Shown piece after piece: positions 1 through 6,784 of a stretch of 6,815 nt of DNA. The DNA is from Lachnospiraceae bacterium (GTDB taxonomy: Bacteria; Bacillota_A; Clostridia; Lachnospirales; Lachnospiraceae). The stretch spans positions 1 to 6,815 of the forward strand of contig JAFZRD010000180.1 of NCBI GenBank assembly GCA_017620055.1, given 5' to 3'. Below the pieces are notes generated by a model, which was given only the letters and a program-made list of their open reading frames with translations, ran no database searches and had not been told where the DNA came from. The translations under genes were made by a program, and so were the position numbers. Within the stretch, counting starts at the first letter, position 1. Every line of letters begins with the position of its first letter.

Positions 1-50
1 AGCCATCCCCCGAGATTGATCCCTTTCTGATATCCTTCGAATCTGCGCAT
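1..50 (-). CDS. N-terminus of probable family 5 glycoside hydrolase (cellulase/glucanase-like), partial
   Basis: Only the first 16 codons are present: MRRFEGYQKGINLGGW, with the next codon cut at the window edge (it begins CT, so Leu). The segment KGINLGGW(L) is typical of the first beta-strand region of GH5 enzymes such as endoglucanases and exo-beta-glucanases, which hydrolyse beta-linked glucans with two catalytic glutamates (not visible here). The motif begins at residue 9, so there is no room for a signal peptide and the enzyme would be cytoplasmic unless the start is wrong. It follows the mglB-like stop by 18 bases with a good ribosome binding site, so it is probably co-transcribed. The family call rests on one short motif. 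Confidence 0.6.
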   Translation of the reverse strand, partial: MRRFEGYQKGINLGGW

Positions 51-56
51 CAACAT

Positions 57-63
57 CTCCTTT
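57..63 (-). promoter_or_regulatory. Ribosome binding site that decides the glycoside hydrolase start
   Basis: AAAGGAG on the minus strand lies just after the mglB-like stop codon (TGA at 71-69). It is followed by ATGTTGATG; the ATG at 56 touches the site with no spacing, whereas the ATG at 50 is six bases away. The second ATG is therefore preferred, as in the mmsB case. Confidence 0.6.
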
Positions 64-68
64 CGTGA

Positions 69-1151
69 TCAGTTTACCTTCTCCTGTTCCCTGTTCAGGT
101 ACTTCTGAACGTTGTCATACGTTATTATACTATAAGGCTTAAACACATATTTATCAAACGCAAGATTGATAGACACGGGCAACTGCCGGTCTCTGGCAAG
201 AGAATATGCCATCTCCATTATCACATCACCCTGCCCTTTGGCGTCGTTATAAACGCTTCCGTCGAGCTTCATCGTCCTTATCGCTTCAAGTGCGTCTTCC
301 GTTCCGTTTATACCGACCACAAAAGGATCGAGAGGATAATCTTTTTCCCCGATCGCATCGAGCGCTCCGAGTGCCATGTCATCATCATTGGCGATCACCA
401 TCTCGATCTGGAAAGGATACTTGTTGATCAGTTCCCTCATCTTGGTCCTTGCCTGATCCCTGTTCCAGTTCGCATACTCATCTCCGAGCTTTTCAAGCGA
501 AAATCCCGCGTTGATCAGTTCGTTGGTGCAAACATTTGTCCTTATGAGTGCATCCTGATGTCCTGCCTCGCCTTCAAGAAATACGTACTGGATCGTTCCG
601 TTTCCGTTCGCGTCGATCTCGGCAAATTTGTCCGGATCGCTTAACGCATCGATTATTATCTTTGCCTGAAGTTCTCCCGACTGTCTGGCACTGGCACCGA
701 CATAATACAGTTTATCCCACCTGGACAGATCCTCTTCCACAGGTTCCCTGTTGAAAAATATGACCGGGGTATCGCTTGCCATTGCTTTGTCGATGATGAC
801 CGTGGCATCCGTTCTGTCCACAAGATTGACACAGAGCACATCATATTTGCCGGTTATGAACTTTTTGGCCTGATCATTCTGCGTCAGCTGGCTGTTCCTG
901 GCTCCGACGATATCAAGCGTGATCCTGATCCCGTCCTCTTTTTCCTTCTGCCTTGCCCACTTTGTCATTTCCTTTGTAATGGAATCGATGAGCGTATCAT
1001 ATTCATCGTATGTCAGGACGGCTATCCTGACTTCTTTTGACTGTGATGATCCCGAAAACGAACAGCCCGAAAGAAGAACCGTCGTGCATGCTGTTATGAT
1101 CGCCGCACTAATTAACAAACGGGAACAGTAATGTCTGATTGTCCTCGTCAT
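69..1151 (-). CDS. mglB: Galactose/glucose-binding lipoprotein, MglB-like
   Basis: This extracellular sugar-binding lipoprotein would feed an ABC importer, possibly the MmsA/MmsB unit upstream. It has 360 residues. The signal peptide has basic residues up to R11, a hydrophobic core, and lipobox LSGC with C30, then a serine-rich linker; ITAC at C22 is a weaker alternative. Resemblance to E. coli MglB is clear in NLVDRTDATVIIDKA (109-123), PVIFFNREP (129-137), GEAGHQDALIRT (194-205), IANDDDMALGA (253-263) and YNDAKGQ (301-307). The calcium loop is recognisable (D180, N182, N184, Q188, with E250). Sugar contacts D52, N134, H198, D200, R204, W229 and N302 match, while D256, N282 and L54 differ from the E. 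coli residues. The start at 1151 has AAAGGAG (1165-1159) seven bases upstream and lies inside the preceding gene, overlapping it by 44 bases. The exact sugar may differ from galactose. Confidence 0.88.
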   Translation of the reverse strand: MTRTIRHYCSRLLISAAIITACTTVLLSGCSFSGSSQSKEVRIAVLTYDEYDTLIDSITKEMTKWARQKEKEDGIRITLDIVGARNSQLTQNDQAKKFITGKYDVLCVNLVDRTDATVIIDKAMASDTPVIFFNREPVEEDLSRWDKLYYVGASARQSGELQAKIIIDALSDPDKFAEIDANGNGTIQYVFLEGEAGHQDALIRTNVCTNELINAGFSLEKLGDEYANWNRDQARTKMRELINKYPFQIEMVIANDDDMALGALDAIGEKDYPLDPFVVGINGTEDALEAIRTMKLDGSVYNDAKGQGDVIMEMAYSLARDRQLPVSINLAFDKYVFKPYSIITYDNVQKYLNREQEKVN

Positions 1152-2082
1152 ACATATTCTCCTTTCTTATTATTCTGTATTCTATCTCTTTGTCCGAATA
1201 CGCCTTCTTCGCATACGATCTGTCAAGAACGTTTTCGGCCGCAAGGTATCCCATCGCATATTCATTCGGATATCCGAGTGAGAGTATCTCCCTGCTGTAA
1301 AGGTTATATACCGCCTTGTTTGATGTGGAAACGGAGTACTGTTTGCTCTGTTTGTTCAGGTTCGTCAGTGCATCGAGAAGCGCATCGGTCGTTGAGTTAT
1401 CGAACGTGACTATAACATCCGTCGCCTCGGAAACAAGTGACTTCTGGATGAACACTCTCGTTTCGGTCTTGTTGTTATATTCGCTTCTCGACCAGGTCAG
1501 GATCTTCCCTACTTTTCCTTCGATCGCATCCATGAGACCTTTTTCGCGAAGTGCCACGCTGTCTCTTTCCGTGTTATTGGATACAACAGCGACCGTTACT
1601 ATGTCGGATTCGTTTTCAACGAGTTTCTCTCCGAGTTCATATCCCATCCGGTAATCATCGGGAGCAATGTCTGTCTGATCTTTGCCGCACGATTCGACCG
1701 ATTCGACAAACGCAACCGGGATACTTATCTTTCTGTTGATGATATAGTCTCTTATCTGGGCACTGTTTACCGGCGCGATGATAAGAGCATCTGCACCGTT
1801 CTCTATCTCTCTTTCGATTATCTCTTCCTGTTCAGCCACATCGTTTTCGGAAAGCATTGTCAGAAGCGACAGGCCCGCATCATTGTTCTCACATACAAGA
1901 CCCGCACCCTGGCGGAGGTTCTCCCATCTCTCCGAATCGTCTCCGTACACGATCAGCGAAACCCTTTTCTCGTTCGTAAGCTTTGGCGAAGGGATCTTCG
2001 TCTGCGACAGAGCCGCGACAAGGAACACGAGCAGCAGGACAGCGATGATCAGAAGTTCTCTGTATCTTTTAATCTTCTTCAT
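1108..2082 (-). CDS. Membrane-anchored sugar-binding-like protein, likely sensor partner of the kinase
   Basis: This 324-residue protein has a periplasmic-binding-protein fold of the sugar-binding type (Peripla_BP_4 / XylF-like). An N-terminal basic segment (MKKIKRYR) and one hydrophobic helix (about 9-25) precede the domain, with no lipobox cysteine and no clear cleavage site, so it probably stays tethered to the outer face of the membrane. Family features are WENLRQGA (53-60), ENGADALIIAPVNS (94-107), IPVAFVES (121-128) and a C-terminal NMYDEDNQTLLFPFV segment (309-323) of a kind I recall from these proteins. The start at 2082 has AGGAGG (2095-2090) seven bases upstream and overlaps the kinase stop as ATGA. 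Its position directly after the kinase, and its anchor in place of a lipid tether, suggest a sensing role like XylFII of Clostridium beijerinckii. It could still be an ordinary transport binding protein. The sugar ligand is unknown. Confidence 0.82.
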   Translation of the reverse strand: MKKIKRYRELLIIAVLLLVFLVAALSQTKIPSPKLTNEKRVSLIVYGDDSERWENLRQGAGLVCENNDAGLSLLTMLSENDVAEQEEIIEREIENGADALIIAPVNSAQIRDYIINRKISIPVAFVESVESCGKDQTDIAPDDYRMGYELGEKLVENESDIVTVAVVSNNTERDSVALREKGLMDAIEGKVGKILTWSRSEYNNKTETRVFIQKSLVSEATDVIVTFDNSTTDALLDALTNLNKQSKQYSVSTSNKAVYNLYSREILSLGYPNEYAMGYLAAENVLDRSYAKKAYSDKEIEYRIIRKENMYDEDNQTLLFPFVN

Positions 2083-3890
2083 GATCTGCCCTCCTCTTTT
2101 CTGTATTCCTCTATCGGAATTTTCGGAAGGTGTATTGTCACGGTAGTTCCCTCATCGAGTTCACTCTCGATCATAAGACCGTAATCGCCTTTAAAATAAA
2201 TCTGTATTCTCTGGTTAACGTTCCACAGTCCTATACCCGAACCTTTGCCGCGGCTTCTCGCCTTATCGGTTAGAAGCGTTTCGAGAACATCCCCCGGGAT
2301 ACCCATTCCGTTATCGGAAACGGAAATGTAGACATCCCCGTCCTTCTCATAACCGCGAAGCGTTATCTCACCCTCACCGTCCATATGCTCAACCCCGTAA
2401 TAGATGGCATTCTCCAGAAGCGGCTGGACTATGAGCTTGATCGTTGCACAGTTCTCGATGGCCGGATCTATATCTATCGTCGCATTGAACTTGTTCTTAT
2501 ATCTGACCTTCTGAATGTTCAGATAGTTCCTGGCGTGAATTATCTCGTCATGAATGGAGATAATATTGTTTCCTTTACTGAGCGATATCCTGAAGAGCTG
2601 TGCCAGAGCAGTGACCATGGATATCGCGTCTTTGTATCGTTCTCCCTCTATCATCCATACGACCGAATCAAGTGTGTTGTACAGGAAATGTGGATTGATC
2701 TGGCTCTGCAGCGCATCAAGCTCACTCTTTCGTTTTGCCTTCTGCTCCTTGACCATTTCATCGGTCAGCTTTCTCATCTGACGTATCATTGATTTGATCG
2801 TACGTCCGAGATGTCTTATCTCATGTGAACCTCCGATGAAGATCTCATCCTCGTTCATGACGTCCTGACCGTTAACGCCTTCTTCCAGATATGCTATCGA
2901 ATCCTCAAGTTTTCTGATGGGATCCGTAACGACATAGGATATGATATAGTTACCTACTATGATCAGGATCAGCACGGTGATCGCAACGAGAAACAGATAG
3001 TTTCTCATCTGTCCCATATCGGGTGCAAGCTCGCTCGTCGGTGTAACGCTTACTATCTTCCATCCGGTATAACCTACCGTCTTGACAACGACATCCCTCT
3101 CCTGACCCTCGAATTCCTCGGAATAGGATCCGTCCGCATACGTACAGTGGACCGCGCTGTTCTCACTGACCAGCCCCGCATATATCGCCTTCTGCATCGG
3201 ATGATATATTATCTTGCCGTCGGGATCGCACAGATACACGAACCCGACTCCGCCGTCGTTGACTTTCTCAAACATCTGCTCTATCCCGCTGTAGTTCATG
3301 TCAACGAGCAGAACTCCGTTCCTGACGTTTCCGAAAAAAGTCAGCTCAACGTTTCTGGAAAGAGATACGACCCAGTAATATCTGTAGTTACTGTCTTCGA
3401 ATATATTCTGGACATGCGGTGCCGAGAAATGAAGATTCTCAATCTCATCGACGGCATTTTGAAACCATTCCTGCTTTTTGAGATCGACTCCGCTTCGTCT
3501 TGCCGATACGGGCGAAGCCGCGATTATCGCTCCGTCACCGTTGGCACAGACAATACTTGTCAGGTTATCCTTATTGGCTTCATAGAGCAGGTTCATTTCC
3601 TCATTGATGCGCTCATTGGTCAGGTTCCTGTTCTTGATGACGCTGTAATACATCGTATCGGAAATGCTCATCATGTTTCTGATGTATGAATTCAGGTTCC
3701 AGCTCACCTGATCCACGATCTGTTCGTTCTGTTTTATCGTATTCGTTCTGATGGTGTTGATGGAGCGCGTATAGAAAGCAAGAGCCATAAACACAATGCT
3801 TAGAAAGGCTATTGCCGTAAATGACAGGGATATCGTCCACTGAAGACTTCTTTTTCTGTATTCATCTTTCAGAAAATCGATCAATCTCAT
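2079..3890 (-). CDS. Sensor histidine kinase, YesM/LytS type, with extracellular Cache-like domain
   Basis: This is a membrane sensor kinase that should phosphorylate the YesN-type regulator encoded just upstream. It has 603 residues. One membrane helix lies at about 18-40, then an extracellular region of about 250 residues (45-295) with the look of a double Cache domain (EWFQNAV at 141-147, GFVYLCDPDGKIIYHP at 216-231, GWKIVSVTP at 276-284), then a second helix at 298-320. A HAMP domain starts at VTDPIRKLED (321-330). The His_kinase domain carries the phospho-acceptor H401 in QINPHFLYNTLD. The ATP-binding part has N494 in QPLLENAIYYG, DNGMGIP (527-533) and the glycine-rich GKGSGIGLWNVNQRI (548-562). 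All catalytic motifs are intact. No Shine-Dalgarno sequence precedes the ATG, which abuts the regulator's TAG, so translation probably depends on coupling. Its own stop overlaps the next gene by ATGA. Confidence 0.93.
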   Translation of the reverse strand: MRLIDFLKDEYRKRSLQWTISLSFTAIAFLSIVFMALAFYTRSINTIRTNTIKQNEQIVDQVSWNLNSYIRNMMSISDTMYYSVIKNRNLTNERINEEMNLLYEANKDNLTSIVCANGDGAIIAASPVSARRSGVDLKKQEWFQNAVDEIENLHFSAPHVQNIFEDSNYRYYWVVSLSRNVELTFFGNVRNGVLLVDMNYSGIEQMFEKVNDGGVGFVYLCDPDGKIIYHPMQKAIYAGLVSENSAVHCTYADGSYSEEFEGQERDVVVKTVGYTGWKIVSVTPTSELAPDMGQMRNYLFLVAITVLILIIVGNYIISYVVTDPIRKLEDSIAYLEEGVNGQDVMNEDEIFIGGSHEIRHLGRTIKSMIRQMRKLTDEMVKEQKAKRKSELDALQSQINPHFLYNTLDSVVWMIEGERYKDAISMVTALAQLFRISLSKGNNIISIHDEIIHARNYLNIQKVRYKNKFNATIDIDPAIENCATIKLIVQPLLENAIYYGVEHMDGEGEITLRGYEKDGDVYISVSDNGMGIPGDVLETLLTDKARSRGKGSGIGLWNVNQRIQIYFKGDYGLMIESELDEGTTVTIHLPKIPIEEYRKEEGRS

Positions 3891-5483
3891 CTACTGTCTG
3901 TACTTTGAAGGTGAAATCCCAAAATGCTTTTTGAACACGTAACTGAAGTAATTGGGTTCCTCATATCCGACCATTCCGGCGATGATATAGCTCTTCTCAT
4001 CGGTCGAATCAAGAAGCCTCTGCGCTTCATTCATACGGATGTTCGTAAGATATGTGACAAAGCTTGCTCCCGTCTCTTTCTTGAACACGGAAGAAAAATA
4101 CGATGTGCCCACTCCGAGATGTGAACATATCTCATCCACGGACAGGGTGCTCTCATTGTAATGGTCCGCAATATACTGCTTTGCATCCTCCGCAAGCTTC
4201 TTGGTGGAATCAAGTCTCGTGCTGCTGATCTTCTCCCACAGGATCATCGACAGTTCGATAAGTCTGTCTGCAAACTCGTCCATGGACGAAAATCCCGCCA
4301 GCTCCTCGTTCGTGTTGATCCCTCCGAGTCCGGCCTGCTTGATGCTTATGTCATGTCCGCGCGACAGTCTCATCAGCTCGACCATAAACTCCGCATAGAA
4401 CACCTGAAGCTGGTTGAGATTGATATCCGACTTCTTCAGTTTCTCAACAAAGCCCCTTATCTCTTTCTCTATGCTCTCCTTCGTTCCGAGCTTGACCTGC
4501 CTCATGATATGTCTGATCTGTTTCTCGCTTATATAATCTTCAACGGGTGTTGCAGGTTCGACATCGCTTATGCACAGAGCCTGGTTCTCTCCCACGAATA
4601 TCCGGTAGTGGAATGCATCCTTGGCTTCAAGAAAAGATGTGTGTATGCTCTCCGCACTCCCGTATGTCCTGCCTATTCCGGCAGACACGTTGGCACCGAG
4701 TGACTTGTGGGCGATCTTGCATATCCTGTCCATCTCCTCCGTGAACACGGCATGATCTTTTGTGCTCTTAAGACGCGCCAGAACACAAACCGTATCAAGA
4801 TATACGAGCGCTTCCGCTTCAAGAACGTCGGCAAGCCTTTCCGTAACTATCTGCTTGAGCGATAAAGCCATGAGGTTTTTGTCGAGATTATCGGATCCCT
4901 CCTGGATCGGAGTGATCCTGAAAGCTCCGACACAGTAGAATGCCGACTCCAGCCTTAGGTCAAAATCCTTCTGATACCGTTCGAGGTCGAACTGGAGCTC
5001 CCTTCCTTCCAGCAATCCTATGATGAGCTGCTCCTTCATCATCGGGCGGCTCTCCTCATAGTATTTGGACAACTGCTCTACGTTTCTTCTCTGTTCGATC
5101 TGTTCATCGAGCCGCTGTCTGATACGTACGAATATGTTTCTCAGTTCATCGGCATCGACGGGCTTTAATATGTACTCCTCGGCCTCCAGACGGATCGCTT
5201 CTTTGGCATACTCGAAATCATCATATCCGGAAAAGATGACGCTCCGCAGGTCCGGTATCCTCTCTTTGAGCTTTTTGAGCAACGTGATACCGTCCATGAA
5301 AGGCATCTGGATATCGGTCATGACAACATCAGGCTCACAGTTTTCCGCAAGCTCGAGCGCCTCCTCACCGTTTTCAGCCGTGCCTACAACGGTAAAACCG
5401 ATCTCCTCCCAGTTTATTCTTTTTCTGATCGCTTCTCTTACTTCTTCCTCGTCATCAACGAGTATTACCTTATACAGATCCAT
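3891..5483 (-). CDS. Response regulator, YesN type (receiver plus AraC DNA-binding domain)
   Basis: This is a cytoplasmic transcription factor, probably activated by phosphorylation from the adjacent histidine kinase. It has 530 residues, typical of the long YesN group. The receiver domain (1-120) has the acidic pair D10/D11, the phospho-acceptor D57 in MTDIQMP, S85 and K107 in LKP, so all key residues are present. Residues 125-430 are a long middle region common in this group, with no motif I can name securely. The C-terminal AraC/XylS domain (430-530) has two helix-turn-helix units, including LSVDEICSHLGVG and the ending FGISPSKYRQ. The start at 5483 has a strong GGAGGA site (5492-5487) three bases upstream. 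Its stop, TAG, directly abuts the kinase ATG in the same frame. Likely targets are its own promoter and the sugar transport genes; that is inferred from the family and context. Known relatives control sugar and polysaccharide use. Confidence 0.93.
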   Translation of the reverse strand: MDLYKVILVDDEEEVREAIRKRINWEEIGFTVVGTAENGEEALELAENCEPDVVMTDIQMPFMDGITLLKKLKERIPDLRSVIFSGYDDFEYAKEAIRLEAEEYILKPVDADELRNIFVRIRQRLDEQIEQRRNVEQLSKYYEESRPMMKEQLIIGLLEGRELQFDLERYQKDFDLRLESAFYCVGAFRITPIQEGSDNLDKNLMALSLKQIVTERLADVLEAEALVYLDTVCVLARLKSTKDHAVFTEEMDRICKIAHKSLGANVSAGIGRTYGSAESIHTSFLEAKDAFHYRIFVGENQALCISDVEPATPVEDYISEKQIRHIMRQVKLGTKESIEKEIRGFVEKLKKSDINLNQLQVFYAEFMVELMRLSRGHDISIKQAGLGGINTNEELAGFSSMDEFADRLIELSMILWEKISSTRLDSTKKLAEDAKQYIADHYNESTLSVDEICSHLGVGTSYFSSVFKKETGASFVTYLTNIRMNEAQRLLDSTDEKSYIIAGMVGYEEPNYFSYVFKKHFGISPSKYRQ

Positions 5484-5520
5484 ACTTCCTCCGCGTGGAT
5501 GAATGCAGTCTTATCCTATG

Positions 5521-5549
5521 ATTTTAACATCACCCGTATAAACAGACAA
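5521..5549 (-). promoter_or_regulatory. Sigma-A-type promoter for the regulator operon
   Basis: Read on the minus strand, a -35 box TTGTCT (5549-5544; 4 of 6 match to TTGACA) is followed after exactly 17 bases by a -10 box TAAAAT (5526-5521; 5 of 6 match to TATAAT). TG lies one base upstream of the -10 box (5529-5528), forming an extended -10. Transcription would start near 5514, giving a leader of about 31 bases before the response regulator ATG at 5483. The -35 box overlaps the last five bases of the 3' arm of the mmsB terminator. This is the only good promoter seen between genes in the window; no other intergenic space exists downstream. Confidence 0.55.
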
Positions 5550-5579
5550 CCTGGCCGCGGTCTCCCGGGTCAGGTTGTC
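5538..5579 (-). terminator. Rho-independent terminator after mmsB
   Basis: A perfect 9-bp inverted repeat, GACAACCTG at 5545-5553 and CAGGTTGTC at 5571-5579, forms the base of the hairpin. In the minus-strand RNA the stem continues past one A-C mismatch with two C-G pairs, a bulged C, and three more pairs (CGG/CCG) closed by a GAGA tetraloop of the GNRA class. The hairpin is followed in the minus direction by TGTTTAT, a short U-rich tail. On the plus strand the bases after the hairpin are not T-rich, so it acts for mmsB transcription only. The tail is short, so some read-through into the regulator genes is plausible. Confidence 0.75.
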
Positions 5580-5614
5580 ATACGCGCATGTTTGCCCGTT
5601 TATTACAATAAAGA

Positions 5615-6784
5615 TCAGTTCTTCTTTCTCTTTGAGAGAACGTCAAGTGTAACGGCCAGCAGAAGGACCATACCCTTGAAGATCTTCTGAACATCTGTCG
5701 TGAATCCCATCAGTGACATTCCGTTGTTGAGGATACCCATGATGAAAGCACCGACTACAGCTCCGACGATCGTTCCGGCACCGCCGGCAACCGCAGCTCC
5801 ACCGATGTAACACGATGCGATGGCATCCATTTCGAAACCGTCACCGGCCTTGGGTGTAGCCGATCCGTTTCTGGCTGCGAGCACGATACCCGCTATCGAT
5901 GATAGGAGTCCCATGTTCACGTATACCCAGAAGAATACCTTGTTCGTATCGATACCCGAAAGGTTTGCTGCCTTTCTGTTTCCTCCGAGTGCATATATCT
6001 GACGTCCCGCAACAGTCTTGCTCGTGATGAATCCGTATACGGCAATAAGTATTACCATGATGAGCAGAACAAACGGAAGACCGTTGTTCCTTGCAAGCTT
6101 GTAGAAGAAGAACCAGATGATGAACAGCATGATCGCAAGCTTGAGTGCTATCTGCCAGAAAGGATTGACTGCGAAGTTGTACTTCTTCTTTGTTGCGTTG
6201 CTTTTGATCTCGGAAATGATCAGTACGATCGATGCGGCGATCGCAACCGCGATACTGACGAGATCTATCGTTCCGTCCGCAAACGGTACCTTGATCGAAG
6301 GAAGGAATCCCGCACCGATGAAGTTATAGGATTCGGCGAAGGGGCCTTTTGTCTGTGCCTGAAGCAGTGTATATGTAAGACCTCTTCCCATCAGCATCGT
6401 CGCCAGTGTTACGACGAATGGCGGTATACTCAGGTATGCAATGAAGAATCCCGCAAACAGACCCGTCAGAAGACCTACAGCGAGTGCCGCTAAGATGGCA
6501 ACCCACATGTTCATCTTGTAATCGATCATTATGATGCCGGCAACCGATCCGGTAACCGCAACTACCGATCCGACACCGAGGTCGATGTTACCGGTCAGTA
6601 CGCAGAGCAGCATACCGATTGCAAGGATAACGACATATCCGTTCTGCATGATAAGGTTGTTGATATTGACCGGCTTTGCGTTTGCGCCTTTTGTGGTTAT
6701 CGCAAACAGGATAAATATTCCTATCAGGATCAAAAACATTCCGTACTGTTTTAAATCCATATTAACTGTTTTCTTATTTTCCAT
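5615..6784 (-). CDS. mmsB: Sugar ABC transporter permease, MmsB/XylH/GguB type
   Basis: This is the membrane channel of a monosaccharide ABC importer (BPD_transp_2 family), expected to work with an MmsA-type ATPase and an extracellular binding protein. From the ATG at 6784 it has 389 residues, close to the roughly 390-400 usual for XylH and GguB; the upstream ATG at 6790 would add Met-Glu. About ten hydrophobic segments are visible, the first near residues 15-31 and the last near 369-385. Family hallmarks are NIDLGVGS (66-73), the cytoplasmic coupling-loop motif GRQIYALGGNRKAANLSGI (260-278), and a glycine-rich stretch GGAGTIVGAVVGAFIMG (334-350) followed by NNG. The C-terminus is basic (SKRKKN), fitting a cytoplasmic end. 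It overlaps the probable mmsA upstream and is followed after 35 bases by a terminator. Substrate could be xylose, galactose, arabinose, glucose or another monosaccharide. Confidence 0.92.
   Translation of the reverse strand: MENKKTVNMDLKQYGMFLILIGIFILFAITTKGANAKPVNINNLIMQNGYVVILAIGMLLCVLTGNIDLGVGSVVAVTGSVAGIIMIDYKMNMWVAILAALAVGLLTGLFAGFFIAYLSIPPFVVTLATMLMGRGLTYTLLQAQTKGPFAESYNFIGAGFLPSIKVPFADGTIDLVSIAVAIAASIVLIISEIKSNATKKKYNFAVNPFWQIALKLAIMLFIIWFFFYKLARNNGLPFVLLIMVILIAVYGFITSKTVAGRQIYALGGNRKAANLSGIDTNKVFFWVYVNMGLLSSIAGIVLAARNGSATPKAGDGFEMDAIASCYIGGAAVAGGAGTIVGAVVGAFIMGILNNGMSLMGFTTDVQKIFKGMVLLLAVTLDVLSKRKKN

Noticed and set aside
1084..1090. C22 (ITAC) as the lipobox cysteine of the MglB-like protein
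   Set aside because: It fits the loose lipobox pattern, but C30 (LSGC) is the more canonical match and is followed by the serine-rich linker typical of mature lipoproteins; C30 is preferred though C22 is not excluded.
3147..4703. Long plus-strand open frames opposite the kinase and regulator (for example 3147-3689 and 4161-4703)
   Set aside because: They lie antisense to genes with complete catalytic and DNA-binding motifs, show no recognisable family features and no convincing ribosome binding sites; they are shadows of the real genes.
2079..5483. Regulator and kinase as a hybrid one-protein system broken by a nonsense mutation
   Set aside because: The regulator ends at the natural AraC domain boundary and the kinase begins with a normal N-terminal membrane segment; separate YesN and YesM genes are the usual arrangement.
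5519..5532. Small dyad TGAT-N6-ATCA over the -10 box as a possible operator for the AraC-type regulator
   Set aside because: Only four bases per arm, expected often by chance, and AraC-type regulators usually bind direct repeats of longer sites.
5555..5569. CCGCGG and CCCGGG palindromes as separate protein binding sites
   Set aside because: Both lie in the upper stem and loop of the terminator hairpin, which explains them better.
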